64,000 bases of DNA from a bacterium (GCA_028713675.1 JAQTNV010000007.1:23043-87042), one strand, 5' to 3'. Positions 54,497 through 62,828 are shown, numbered from the stretch's first letter. Notes: a model not told the origin generated them from the letters alone. A program made the numbers and translations.

Positions 54497-55504
54497 TCAC
54501 ACCGGCGGCGCCGGGATCGTGAGGGTAATTCCTTTCTTCAATTTGCTGGGTTTGGGGATGACGTTTCGGTTCGCCTCGTAAATCAATCTCCAGAGCCGGG
54601 CGTTCCCGTAGTAATACGCCGCCAGCAGATGGAGATCGTCCCCCTCGACAATTATATGCTGGGCGGGGGTGGGATGAGTAACCGGGCCCAGGACAACGCC
54701 CCCTAAGCCGGGCATGGGCGGCCCGGCCGGGGCGGGAGCTTCACTCGGGACCGCCGCGGGGGTCGGGGCAGGGGCAAGGTTCTCACCGGGAGCGACCGGG
54801 CTGGGAGCCGCCGGGGTTCCCGGTTCCGCCAGGGGCGGAAGGTCGAGAGCGGGCGGGGCCACGGACGGAGCCGGGCCCGGTTCAACCGCGGGCGCCGGGC
54901 TGGGAGCCGTCGGTTCCACCGGTGCTGCCGGAGGCGCCGGTTCCGTCAGGGGTTGAAGCTCGGAAGCGGGCGGGGCCGCGGACGGGGCCGGGCCCGGTTC
55001 AACCGCGGGCAACGGACTGGGAGCAAAAGGCGCTGCCTGCTCTGCCGGCGGCGTCGGCTCCGCCACAGGTTGAAGCTCGGAAGCGGGCGCGGCGGGCTGG
55101 GCCGCGGACGGGGCCGGGCTCGGTTCAACCACGGGCGCCGGGCTGGGAGCCACCGGAGCTGCCGGCAGGGGTGGAAGTTCGGAAGCTGGCGTGATGGGTT
55201 GGACCGCGGATGGGGCCGAACTCGGTTCAACCGCGGGCGCCGGGCTGGGAGCCGCCGGAGCTGCCGGCAGGGGTGGAAGTTCGGAAGCTGGCGTGACGGG
55301 TTGGGCCGCGGACGGGGCCGGACTCGGTTCCACCGCGGGTAACGGGCTGGGGGCCGCCGGCTCTGCCACTGCCCCGGCCTCAGGCAAAGGGGTGATTGGT
55401 TCCGGAGCTTTTTTGGCCTTGGCCCAGGCCCCGGCAGTAAAGATCCCTACCAGGACCAGGCTGAAGATCAATCCCCGGACCGCGCTTTTTCTTGTCGGAT
55501 TCAT
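54497..55504 (-). CDS. Pro/Ala-rich repeat protein with C-terminal LysM domain
   Basis: 335 residues. N-terminal helix or signal (GLIFSLVLVGIFTAGAWAKA). About residues 35-265 consist of imperfect Pro/Ala/Ser repeats (PAPSAAQPVTPASELPPLPA and variants, roughly 30-40 residues each), probably an extended spacer. The C-terminus (HIIVEGDDLHLLAAYYYGNA, LKKGITLTIP) is LysM-like and may bind peptidoglycan. The repeat number is likely variable between strains. The stop abuts a heptad array. Confidence 0.75.
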   Translation of the reverse strand: MNPTRKSAVRGLIFSLVLVGIFTAGAWAKAKKAPEPITPLPEAGAVAEPAAPSPLPAVEPSPAPSAAQPVTPASELPPLPAAPAAPSPAPAVEPSSAPSAVQPITPASELPPLPAAPVAPSPAPVVEPSPAPSAAQPAAPASELQPVAEPTPPAEQAAPFAPSPLPAVEPGPAPSAAPPASELQPLTEPAPPAAPVEPTAPSPAPAVEPGPAPSVAPPALDLPPLAEPGTPAAPSPVAPGENLAPAPTPAAVPSEAPAPAGPPMPGLGGVVLGPVTHPTPAQHIIVEGDDLHLLAAYYYGNARLWRLIYEANRNVIPKPSKLKKGITLTIPAPPV

Positions 55505-55526
55505 TTTTTTGCCTCCTATGACAAAT

Positions 55527-55561
55527 CAAATTCCAATAACCAAGCTCCAATCACCAAACAA
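55527..55561. repeat. Heptad array (CAANNNC x5)
   Basis: CAAATTC, CAATAAC, CAAGCTC, CAATCAC, CAAACAA in register. Confidence 0.75.
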
Positions 55562-55565
55562 AAAA

Positions 55566-55664
55566 GCGAGAAATGTCGGACAGGTTGGACATGCGAGAAA
55601 TATTTTTACTTTCATTATTCTTTTACGTGTCCCACCTGTTCCACTTTTTCCACGTTTCCCGCTT
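55566..55664. repeat. Two nonad arrays in inverted orientation
   Basis: 55566-55601: GCGAGAAAT, GTCGGACAG, GTTGGACAT, GCGAGAAAT. 55629-55664: GTCCCACCT, GTTCCACTT, TTTCCACGT, TTCCCGCTT, an approximate reverse complement of the first. Together they form an imperfect large inverted repeat. Confidence 0.75.
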
Positions 55665-55678
55665 TTCTTCAAGAATAA

Positions 55679-56323
55679 TTATTTAGACTTAAACTTCATT
55701 TCCAGATTAGTCGGTTCCGCCGCCGGCAGCTCCTTTCGGAATTTGAGGGTGAATTCATGATTCTTCTTCAGCTCACCCCGGAATAAAACCAGGCCCTGCG
55801 CGAAAGCGTGAGGTTCGATCGGCGCCGGGCTCAGGGCCTTCAGGTAGATCTCGCCGGGGCAGCGATCGGAGCGGGAGACGGAATTGTAGCCGAGGGGAAA
55901 ACCCGCGCCCATCGCTTCCCGCCCGCCTTCATGCCCGTAGGCCAGGCCAAAGGTAAAAAAGGCCGAAGACCGGCCTTCCTCCCTGGGCTCGAGAGCGGAA
56001 AACTCCCGGGCATCCACCGCCTGGTATTGCCGTCCGCTTTCGTCCTGCAGAATAAAATCCTCCGGTTGAATGGAAACCCGGCCCTCCGTCCGGTTCTCGA
56101 TCCTCACCTCCAGGGAAATCAGGAGTTTGTCCCAGGCCGGTGAGCAGTGTTCCAATTCACCCTGGCGGGCGGCAAAACCCAGGGCCGGGCTCTCCACCCG
56201 GCCAAAACCCGCCCGGGCCAGGTCCTCCGAACCGGCGGGGACCAGGGGCAGGAGTTTCGGCGCACAGCCTCCTCCAATCAATCCCCAGAGGATTAATTGG
56301 ATTATGAGTAAGCCTTTAACCAT
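55679..56323 (-). CDS. Hypothetical lipoprotein
   Basis: 214 residues. Signal peptide with lipobox LILWGLIGGGCAPK, lipidated at about Cys20. The central part (LLISLEVRIENRTEGRVSIQ, FILQDESGRQYQAVDAREFS) resembles DUF4352-like immunoglobulin-fold extracytoplasmic domains, but weakly. No catalytic motif. It stands between the LysM protein and a cNMP-binding protein in the same orientation. Confidence 0.65.
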   Translation of the reverse strand: MVKGLLIIQLILWGLIGGGCAPKLLPLVPAGSEDLARAGFGRVESPALGFAARQGELEHCSPAWDKLLISLEVRIENRTEGRVSIQPEDFILQDESGRQYQAVDAREFSALEPREEGRSSAFFTFGLAYGHEGGREAMGAGFPLGYNSVSRSDRCPGEIYLKALSPAPIEPHAFAQGLVLFRGELKKNHEFTLKFRKELPAAEPTNLEMKFKSK

Positions 56324-56470
56324 GTTCTGTTCAGGGTTTCGTTGAACGGTTGTGCAGCTAGTGTCGTTAAACGGGCAACGTCCATCGGCTTTTAAAACCG
56401 CAACCTAATTACCCAACCGAAACGAGCTGCCCAACCGCAACCGCATGACCTAACCAAATAACTAATCAAA

Positions 56471-56944
56471 TCAGGCTTTTTCCTGCCCGGCCTTCCATGC
56501 CAGAAACTCGTCGACCTGGTCGAGTCCCACCCGGGTCTTCTCGGACAGGTTCAAGGCCAGGGCCTGAACCAGGCGGAGCGCGATCAGGGCGTCCGTCTTT
56601 AAAAATTCCTGGAAATCTTCCCGGTCAATCGTCAGAAACTCGGTTTCTTCCACCGTCCGGGCCGAAACCTCCCGGGGTCCCTCAGCCAGCAAAGCCATTT
56701 CCCCGAAGTATTCCCCGCTTTGAATCGCGGCCAGCGGCGTTTCCCCAATCCCGGGGATATTCCGTGAGGTCTGCACCGATCCCTTTTTAATGATGAAAAG
56801 GGTCTCGCCGATCATCCCTTCAATATATAAGGGGGTACCGGCCGGGATCTTTTTTTCAGATACAATCTGGGAAATTACCGCGATATCCTTATCGCTGAAG
56901 ATCTTGAACAGCGGGCATTCTTTCAGGGGCTTGATCTTGGCCAT
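56471..56944 (-). CDS. Cyclic nucleotide-binding domain protein
   Basis: 157 residues, a lone cNMP domain of the Crp fold without DNA-binding helix-turn-helix. PLFKIFSDKDIAVISQIV begins the domain, and GEYFGEMALLAEGPREVSAR is the phosphate-binding cassette. It may regulate a partner protein, or be a simple sensor. AGGAGG lies about 13 bases upstream. Confidence 0.85.
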   Translation of the reverse strand: MAKIKPLKECPLFKIFSDKDIAVISQIVSEKKIPAGTPLYIEGMIGETLFIIKKGSVQTSRNIPGIGETPLAAIQSGEYFGEMALLAEGPREVSARTVEETEFLTIDREDFQEFLKTDALIALRLVQALALNLSEKTRVGLDQVDEFLAWKAGQEKA

Positions 56945-57048
56945 TATCGACTATTTGCCTCCTTAATTATATTGACGCAAATTATATACCAAAGTTTCAT
57001 TTTTGGGAAAACCCCTGCTCCCAATAATCTGTTTTTGGCCAAAAAATT

Positions 57049-57324
57049 TTAAACAATACTAATCTGTAATTGTTTTCCCAAAGCCGCAGCCACCTTTTCT
57101 ATTGTTGATAATTTTATATCCTCGGCATGATTTTCAATTCGAGAAATAGCGGTTTTTTTCGTTTTCAGCTTCTGGGCAAGCTCTTCCTGAGTCAATCCCG
57201 CCGACTCGCGGGCCTGCCGAAGAATCACACCGATTTTGAATTGTTCATAACCTTTTTCATAACCCTTGGCGAAGGCCTGATCCCGCTTTTTTCTCCCGCT
57301 GACATATTTTCTCAGATCACTCAT
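57049..57324 (-). CDS. higA: HigA-like XRE-family antitoxin
   Basis: 91 residues. The helix-turn-helix is in [20 protein letters not shown] and [20 protein letters not shown], with a short C-terminal tail. It overlaps the toxin gene by four bases (ATGA), toxin first, the order typical of higBA. It should neutralise the toxin and repress the shared promoter. Confidence 0.85.
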   Translation of the reverse strand: MSDLRKYVSGRKKRDQAFAKGYEKGYEQFKIGVILRQARESAGLTQEELAQKLKTKKTAISRIENHAEDIKLSTIEKVAAALGKQLQISIV

Positions 57325-57677
57325 TGTTTTCCCCTCCTGGAGATATAATCTTTCCGGTATGATTCAGCCTTTTTTATTTCCATCTGCGGTGTTTTTTGGG
57401 ATTTTTTAATTAAACCATGGGTTAATACGACCAAAGAACCTTTGTCGAAAAAACAAAATATTCGAAAAGCATTCGAACCGAATTGAACCCGGCACTCCCA
57501 TATCTCCTCTGTTCCGACAAGCTTCTTGAAATAAGAGGAAGGAATGAAATCTAATTCCTCCAGTAAGCTCAAGGTCCAAGCAACCTTCTGAGCCGCCTTG
57601 CCGGGGAGTGAATCAAGAAATTCTTGAACGGGGCATATACCGTCGGGTTTATGATAAAATATTACCGTTTTTTTCAC
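57321..57677 (-). CDS. higB: HigB/Gp49-family toxin
   Basis: 118 residues with a GTG start. [20 protein letters not shown] and [20 protein letters not shown], then [20 protein letters not shown], match the RelE-superfamily Gp49/HigB fold, an mRNA interferase acting on translating ribosomes. It is followed by the overlapping antitoxin gene. A direct repeat upstream is a candidate operator. Confidence 0.85.
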   Translation of the reverse strand: MKKTVIFYHKPDGICPVQEFLDSLPGKAAQKVAWTLSLLEELDFIPSSYFKKLVGTEEIWECRVQFGSNAFRIFCFFDKGSLVVLTHGLIKKSQKTPQMEIKKAESYRKDYISRRGKQ

Positions 57678-57685
57678 TGTATTAT

Positions 57686-57704
57686 GTTAACCTACAAGTT
57701 AACC
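57686..57704. promoter_or_regulatory. Candidate operator between divergent toxin-antitoxin genes
   Basis: GTTAACC repeated after a 5-base spacer (TACAA), 12-bp period; each half contains the palindrome GTTAAC. It lies 9 bp upstream of higB and about 30 bp upstream of the UPF0175 gene. Confidence 0.5.
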
Positions 57705-57733
57705 GTGGTCAAGGAAAAAAAGAAGGGGAAAAG

Positions 57734-57925
57734 GTGAAGAAAAACAGAGTGATGCTGGCGGTGGATGAATACCGGGAGTCAAAGGCCTCCCTGGAGAAAG
57801 CGGCTAAGACCGCCGGGGTTTCCATCCCGGAAATAATGGAAATATTGAAGAAGAACGGGGTCGAGGCGAATGTCGAATTCGAAGATTATCTGAAGAGCCT
57901 AAAAAATCTTCGGAAGACGTGGTGA
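57734..57925 (+). CDS. UPF0175-family antitoxin-like protein
   Basis: 63 residues from a GTG start preceded by AAGGGG. AVDEYRESKASLEKAAKTAG and VSIPEIMEILKKNGVEANVE match the helix-turn-helix half of UPF0175 proteins, common antitoxins. The usual N-terminal extension is missing and no PIN-type toxin follows, so it may be orphan. It is divergent from higB. Confidence 0.65.
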   Translation: MKKNRVMLAVDEYRESKASLEKAAKTAGVSIPEIMEILKKNGVEANVEFEDYLKSLKNLRKTW

Positions 57926-58017
57926 TTTCTTGAAACAACGGAACTACGTCCCCCTCGTCATATTGCCCCGGTTCGTCACTAGTGGTACACTGAACAAGAA
58001 AAGGAGGAAACATTAAT

Positions 58018-58248
58018 ATGCCTGCCAAAAACCCCAGAATCCACGTTGTTCTCGAGAAACCGCTTTATCAAGCGGTTCAATCGCTGGCTCGAAAAGAACA
58101 AATATCCCTTTCTCTAAAAATCAGAGACTTGGTCCGGGAGGCCCTCGAAACCGAAGAGGATCTGGCCCTGGCCGAGATCGCCCAGGAACGGGACAAAACT
58201 TTTAAAAAAGTTCAGGCGCTATCCCACAAGCAGGTTTGGGGTTCTTAG
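58018..58248 (+). CDS. Ribbon-helix-helix antitoxin
   Basis: 76 residues. PRIHVVLEKPLYQAVQSLAR and SLSLKIRDLVREALETEEDL fit the CopG/Arc ribbon-helix-helix fold, with a C-terminal toxin-binding segment. AGGAGG lies 10 bases upstream. The RelE-like toxin gene starts 16 bp after its stop. Confidence 0.8.
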   Translation: MPAKNPRIHVVLEKPLYQAVQSLARKEQISLSLKIRDLVREALETEEDLALAEIAQERDKTFKKVQALSHKQVWGS

Positions 58249-58264
58249 TCTTCCTAATCTTTCC

Positions 58265-58549
58265 ATGGCCTACACCCTCCTTTACCATCCAGCGGTGCGG
58301 GAGACGGATCTGCCGCAGATCAATCCGGATGTCAAAGCCCGAATCGCGCGGGCCATTGAATCACGACTGGCTACCGAACCACAAAAATACGGCCGACCAT
58401 TGAGGAAAACTCTAAAGGGTTATTGGAAACTTAGGGTTGGTGATTACCGGGTGATTTATAAAATAGTTGGAGATGACGTATGGATTCTGGGAATCATCCA
58501 CCGGAAAATTGTCTACGAGAAAGCCGGGAAACGACTAAAATCAAATTAG
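58265..58549 (+). CDS. relE: RelE-family toxin
   Basis: 94 residues. YTLLYHPAVRETDLPQINPD, then GRPLRKTLKGYWKLRVGDYR and VIYKIVGDDVWILGIIHRKI, are the RelE/ParE core strands. A ribosome-dependent mRNA interferase is likely. It pairs with the ribbon-helix-helix gene upstream. Confidence 0.88.
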   Translation: MAYTLLYHPAVRETDLPQINPDVKARIARAIESRLATEPQKYGRPLRKTLKGYWKLRVGDYRVIYKIVGDDVWILGIIHRKIVYEKAGKRLKSN

Positions 58550-58869
58550 AAACCATAATTTATTTCATTTTAAATCCTTTTTTAGATCTTCTTTTATCCT
58601 GCCGCTTTCTTCAAACCGATTTTTAGACCAAATAGACGAGACAGATTTATCCTCCGAAGCCCATGTCCTCCGGAGCTTTAGCGAAGGAGGGTTGGCGTAG
58701 GAGGACCAGATAGACTAAATGGACTAGATGGACTAGATGGACTAGATAGACTAGATAGACTAGATAGACTAGATAGACGAGATAGACGAGATAGACCAGA
58801 TGGACTTGATTTCCGGGGCGGGGAAGAGTCCGGGAAGTTAATTTCTCAATTATGTCCCCAAATTTTGTC
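58550..58869. other. 320-bp spacer containing a large nonad array
   Basis: Holds a hairpin-type element near 58655-58702 (CCTCCGGAG..CGAAGGAGG) and the 108-bp nonad array. No gene seen. It marks the border of the AT-rich island. Confidence 0.7.
58704..58811. repeat. Nonad array (GACTAGATA x12)
   Basis: Twelve consecutive 9-mers, six of them exact GACTAGATA or GACTAGATG; the others differ by one or two bases. Confidence 0.95.
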
Positions 58870-59823
58870 TTACGTTTTAATCACACGAATATTACGTAAA
58901 TAATTTTCAGTTAATTCCGAGAAAAAACCTATTTCACCGGTCTTACTAATAGCGTTAGTAACGCTATCAACTAATTGACTATCACGATATAATGATATGT
59001 GTTTATCATTTATTTCAACTCGCATTTTAACAAATTGATTGTGAGGTGAATGATATTTAAGATTTTCTTTGTTACATTCTTTCCAATTACTATCTTTTTG
59101 CTTAAAAAGAATACAGTCCCAATGATCGAGACGAGAATCAACTCGAGCCATATAAAATTCATTTTCATTTAAATTTGCTCGAAATATTATATTAAATGTT
59201 GAATTGTGACTTAAATATATTACGCATTCAATAATTCCATTCATAAAATTCGGTATTGTTTTTAGAACCATCACATTAGATAAATCATCATGTGGGATTA
59301 CAATCAAACCATTATTATTATCTAATTGTGGCTTCCAGTTTTTATTTTTATTATTTATTTTCCAATAACTCAAGCCAAAGCGAAAATCATCTTCATAATA
59401 ATTGAAATATTTTTGAAACTCTCGTTTCGGAACAAAAAAAAGAATTACAAGCAATAAAAGTAATACATATGAAAGAGATAGCAAAACAACATTAATATTT
59501 GGAAAAATCATCAATTGAATAACTTCGATTAATGATATTAATAATATAATTATTAAATATCGCCAATATTTTCTTATGAAATTAATAATAATATTTCCTA
59601 TTTTTTCTAAAAATGAACGAACCTTTTTAAATATTACTGAAAAAATAGTTATTAATATAAATACAAATATAATTAATATTGAAAGTATTATGTCTGACCC
59701 TTTTTGAATTCCTAAAATACTCTCCAAAATAAATTTTCCTAAAATTGAAATAGAAGAAGCTAACAATAATGTGACTACACCACCTATTACTGTATTCCTT
59801 AAATTTAAATTATTCAGATCCAT
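58870..59823 (-). CDS. Four-helix membrane protein with C-terminal LamG-like domain
   Basis: 317 residues in very AT-rich DNA. Four hydrophobic helices occupy about residues 10-135 (VVTLLLASSISILGKFILES, ILSILIIFVFILITIFSVIF, YLIIILLISLIEVIQLMIF, VVLLSLSYVLLLLLVILFFV). The remaining ~170 residues look like a concanavalin/LamG jelly roll (GLIVIPHDDLSNVMVLKTIP, FVKMRVEINDKHISLYRDSQ, TGEIGFFSELTENYLRNIRV). Family not recognised. It lies 179 bp downstream of the SIR2-like gene, shares its odd composition and probably works with it; whether it senses or kills is open. Confidence 0.65.
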   Translation of the reverse strand: MDLNNLNLRNTVIGGVVTLLLASSISILGKFILESILGIQKGSDIILSILIIFVFILITIFSVIFKKVRSFLEKIGNIIINFIRKYWRYLIIILLISLIEVIQLMIFPNINVVLLSLSYVLLLLLVILFFVPKREFQKYFNYYEDDFRFGLSYWKINNKNKNWKPQLDNNNGLIVIPHDDLSNVMVLKTIPNFMNGIIECVIYLSHNSTFNIIFRANLNENEFYMARVDSRLDHWDCILFKQKDSNWKECNKENLKYHSPHNQFVKMRVEINDKHISLYRDSQLVDSVTNAISKTGEIGFFSELTENYLRNIRVIKT

Positions 59824-60002
59824 TATTCACATTCTTTTTTTTCAATAAAGGCAAAAATAGAATCTAGAGGAATCTAAGGGAAGTTGATTCTTAAATTGCA
59901 TAAATAAATTATTTTTTAGCGTTCTGAATATAAAAACAAAATATATTTAACATATTAAATACCGGACTGAAAATAATATTTAAATTCAATTATTAATTAT
60001 AT

Positions 60003-61187
60003 CTATAAATTTTTATTTATTTCTTTTAATAATTCTTCAATAGTCACATCTTTTAACCATTTGCCAATCGTAACTAATTGGCCTCTTTTTAAAAATATAT
60101 CATAAAATAATTCCATAAAATTCGATTTGTTTTTTATTTCATTTTCTGGATCTTCATACAGAAGGAAAATACGTTTTTTATTAGAAGACTTAATCCAATC
60201 AACAATACGGTTATTTATTCCAATATCGTTCCACCCGTAACCAGACATAACCATTAAATCATGCTTTTTTAAAGATTGATATAATTTTATATCCAATTCT
60301 CGATGAATCCCAATTTCGTAGTCAATAATTTTATTATTTGTTCCAACAAGGAATAACGGATATTTTATTTCCCACGAGTTCTTTTCAGAACTTCTATAAT
60401 ACTTTTTTCCTTTTAGATATTCTCCAGGAATGCCAACCTGGGGCATAATATTGTTATTAACATTATTAAATAGAAACCAATTTATAGAACCATGCAGCTT
60501 AAATAATCTAACTTTTTGATTATCGTCATAAATATTTGAATCAAAGAATCTTATTTCTTTATCAAGCAAAGCAAATCCATCCGAAAAAATTACCTTTTGT
60601 CCTTGATTAATACCCCCAAGAAGTTCTTCTATAAGAAGATCATGATTTAAAGTGAATATATCAATCTTTTGAATATGCTCTTCAAAAGATAATTTCTTTA
60701 TAAGATCCATCTTCTGGGGTATAAAGTCATGGTTTAAACGGTCATAAATCACATATCTTATAAATTCTTGTATATCTATAAAAAATCTTAAATGATAATC
60801 AAAAGGAATATTTATTATAGATAGATAATCATTTTGTATTTTCTCTATAAAGCACTTTAAAATTGGATTATTATAAGAACCGGTTTGCTCATCAATTAGT
60901 TGATCCAACAAATAAAATAAATCTTCATAATTTGATTGTTTTCCTTTTCTAGAAATAAAATATTCATCTGTAAAAGATTTTAAATATTTTAGAAAAGGTT
61001 GAATTTCTGAAACATAATTGAAAGTACTCGGATAACAAATATTCCGAGAAAATAATGATTTTGCTTCTTCAATATTCCAACTATCATGAATAATTGAGTT
61101 AGTAATGTCACCTATTTTAGGAAGATTTGATTCAAATGTAATACCAGAACCTAAAAATAATATGAGATCTAAGGGATTGTTATTCAT
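60003..61187 (-). CDS. SIR2-like NAD-binding domain protein
   Basis: 394 residues, strongly AT-rich. LILFLGSGITFESNLPKIGD is the SIR2 nucleotide loop (GSG at 13-15). DIFTLNHDLLIEELLGG has the N-x-D pair (Asn181, Asp183), and VRLFKLHGSINWFLF the catalytic His (232). MSGYGWNDIGINNRIVDWI is the C-terminal NAD-site helix. These are the marks of SIR2_2 proteins, which in phage defence hydrolyse NAD+ on infection. No second enzymatic domain is visible. The membrane protein downstream may be its partner. Confidence 0.85.
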   Translation of the reverse strand: MNNNPLDLILFLGSGITFESNLPKIGDITNSIIHDSWNIEEAKSLFSRNICYPSTFNYVSEIQPFLKYLKSFTDEYFISRKGKQSNYEDLFYLLDQLIDEQTGSYNNPILKCFIEKIQNDYLSIINIPFDYHLRFFIDIQEFIRYVIYDRLNHDFIPQKMDLIKKLSFEEHIQKIDIFTLNHDLLIEELLGGINQGQKVIFSDGFALLDKEIRFFDSNIYDDNQKVRLFKLHGSINWFLFNNVNNNIMPQVGIPGEYLKGKKYYRSSEKNSWEIKYPLFLVGTNNKIIDYEIGIHRELDIKLYQSLKKHDLMVMSGYGWNDIGINNRIVDWIKSSNKKRIFLLYEDPENEIKNKSNFMELFYDIFLKRGQLVTIGKWLKDVTIEELLKEINKNL

Positions 61188-61290
61188 TTTGAATGAAGTC
61201 TAGGGTCAGATAACTTTTTCAATCTTATTCCAGCAATTGCAAATCTTCCTCCGCTCTTCTCTTCATGTTGCCCATGCATTGGCTTTCCTC

Positions 61291-61449
61291 TTATACCTGG
61301 GTATAGACGTCCCAGCCCAGGGCCTTGAAGAAGGGCTCAAGGAACTCGGAGCGGAGTTGTTCTTCGTTATAGGCCGGGCTCTTGTAGGATTCAAAGTTTT
61401 TCTCGAAGCGTTCGACCAGATCGAGGATTTGTTTGGGGGCGGAGGACAT
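61291..61449 (-). pseudogene. Truncated N-terminus of a restriction-modification-type enzyme (copy 1)
   Basis: 52 residues translated by hand: MSSAPKQILDLVERFEKNFE, then SYKSPAYNEEQLRSEFLEPF and FKALGWDVYTQV, then TAA. This matches the start of type IIG/Eco57I-like proteins (ExxxRxEFxxPFFxALGWD), which normally run on for about 1000 residues. The start is shared with copy 2 at 62579-62668. Confidence 0.75.
61404..61449. repeat. 46-bp perfect direct repeat (copy 1)
   Basis: Identical to 62623-62668. Covers the first 15 codons of the truncated frame. Confidence 0.9.
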
Positions 61450-61481
61450 ACCAAGCCTTTATAACACCCTTACTAATACCC

Positions 61482-62537
61482 TTACTTAGGGGTACTACCC
61501 TTATATCTCCACCGCGCCGCCGGGCCTTTGCCCAGGCACGTAACTTCTCCGGATTTCTTCATTTTTCCCAGTATGACCTTTATCCATTCCCTTCCCACCC
61601 CTGGGCATTGTCTCTCAATATCCATTATCCGAAACTCCCCGCTTTGTTTTTTTATTGCGCTGATGACCGCCTCGGCTTTGGCGCCTTTGGGAGAAGCGAC
61701 CTGCCCGATCCGGTCTTCAAACTCCCGGTAAGCGGTTTTTAATATGTAAAGGAGATAATTTATATAGGGCCAGGGATCGTGTTTTCCTTCGTGCCAGCCG
61801 CGGGAGCTTTCCTCCAGGGTTTCGTAATAACGATCTTTGTTTTCTTCGATTAAGCGCTCCAAGCTGATATAACGTCCGACTTCATAACCTGCATGGTAAC
61901 TCTGTAGTAAAAGTACTAACCGCGAAACGCGCCCGTTCCCGTCCCGGAAAGGATGGATGCAGAGGAAATCCAGATTGAAAGCCGCCAGGGCGATCAACGG
62001 ATGGACCCAGCGCTCTTCCCGGCACTTTTCCCAAAGTCCGACCAGCTCCCGGAGGGATTCCGCCGTCCGGACCGCAGCCACCGGCTTGAACCGCACCCTT
62101 TCTTTTCCGTCAGGGTATTTTTCAACGATGTCGCCGTCTTTTTCCTTGTATTTCCCTGCATCCCAAATCTGCCCCCGGCAAAATTGATGAAGCCTCAAAA
62201 TCGTTTCCTCCGAAACCGGCAAGCCGGCGCCTTCTTCATGGATAAGCTTCAGCGCATCGCGATACCCTCTCACCTCTTCCTCGTCCCTGTCCTTGAGTTC
62301 TGACTTTCCCAAGACAATCGTCCGAACCCGGGCCTGGTCCACTTCCACCCCTTCGATCCGGTTGGACGAAACCGCGCTTTCAATCAAGGCGTATTCACGC
62401 AAAACCTTCAGCCGTTGGGGAGTTTGTCTGGTAAAAAGCTCCTGTTTGCCCCGGGCCTCGCCGAGATCGGCGAGATACCAGGAAGCCGAGGTCGGAATCG
62501 CCTCCGGTTTTGCTGAAAACTGTCTAAAAGTCATCAT
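61482..62537 (-). CDS. Fic family protein
   Basis: 351 residues. The Fic motif HPFRDGNGR (His195-Arg203) is complete, so AMP or a similar group can be transferred to a hydroxyl side chain. The N-terminal domain carries an inhibitory-helix motif, SSNRIEG (Ser58, Glu62, Gly63), of class II type, which would keep it inactive until relieved. A C-terminal winged helix (~270-345: SAIKKQSGEFRIMDIERQCP) suggests DNA binding or autoregulation. It is bracketed by two truncated copies of a restriction-enzyme start. Confidence 0.88.
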   Translation of the reverse strand: MMTFRQFSAKPEAIPTSASWYLADLGEARGKQELFTRQTPQRLKVLREYALIESAVSSNRIEGVEVDQARVRTIVLGKSELKDRDEEEVRGYRDALKLIHEEGAGLPVSEETILRLHQFCRGQIWDAGKYKEKDGDIVEKYPDGKERVRFKPVAAVRTAESLRELVGLWEKCREERWVHPLIALAAFNLDFLCIHPFRDGNGRVSRLVLLLQSYHAGYEVGRYISLERLIEENKDRYYETLEESSRGWHEGKHDPWPYINYLLYILKTAYREFEDRIGQVASPKGAKAEAVISAIKKQSGEFRIMDIERQCPGVGREWIKVILGKMKKSGEVTCLGKGPAARWRYKGSTPK

Positions 62538-62578
62538 TTTTATATGCGGAATGTTTTGATGAACTTGGGATAAGGATG

Positions 62579-62668
62579 CTATTTATTATAGATTTTATCT
62601 TTATGAAATTCGAGGTTTTTATCGAAGCGTTCGACCAGATCGAGGATTTGTTTGGGGGCGGAGGACAT
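62579..62668 (-). pseudogene. Truncated N-terminus of a restriction-modification-type enzyme (copy 2)
   Basis: 29 residues: MSSAPKQILDLVERFDKNLE, then FHKDKIYNK and TAG. The first 15 codons are identical in DNA to copy 1, and the frame then diverges and ends. Confidence 0.75.
62623..62668. repeat. 46-bp perfect direct repeat (copy 2)
   Basis: Identical to 61404-61449, same orientation, 1.2 kb apart, flanking the Fic gene. Confidence 0.9.
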
Positions 62669-62712
62669 TATAGTTTTCAATATATCACAAATGGGGTGGT
62701 AGGAAAAACGAG

Positions 62713-62753
62713 AGATCCTTCGCCCTTCGACCAGCTCAGGGCTCAGGATGACA
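62713..62753. repeat. REP-like element (AGATCCTTCGC..CTCAGGATGACA)
   Basis: Third copy; same ends as 32963-32990 and 39292-39342. Confidence 0.75.
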
Positions 62754-62806
62754 AAAAGCGAAGGACTCTGGATGACAGGGGCGGCCCTCGGCGGCCGCCC
62801 TAAAAA

Positions 62807-62828
62807 GGGAGCCCGCGGAGGGGCTCCC
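62807..62828. terminator. Hairpin (GGGAGCCC/GGGCTCCC)
   Basis: 8-bp stem and 6-base loop, with T residues 6 bases after it on the plus strand. No plus-strand gene precedes it, so it may be a repeat element and not a working terminator. Confidence 0.45.

Noticed and set aside
57608..57733. Upstream extension of the UPF0175 gene from 57608
   Set aside because: It would overlap higB and the candidate operator; the GTG at 57734 has a ribosome site and matches the family part.
58704..58811. CRISPR array
   Set aside because: The repeat is 9 bp with no spacers and no cas genes are in view.
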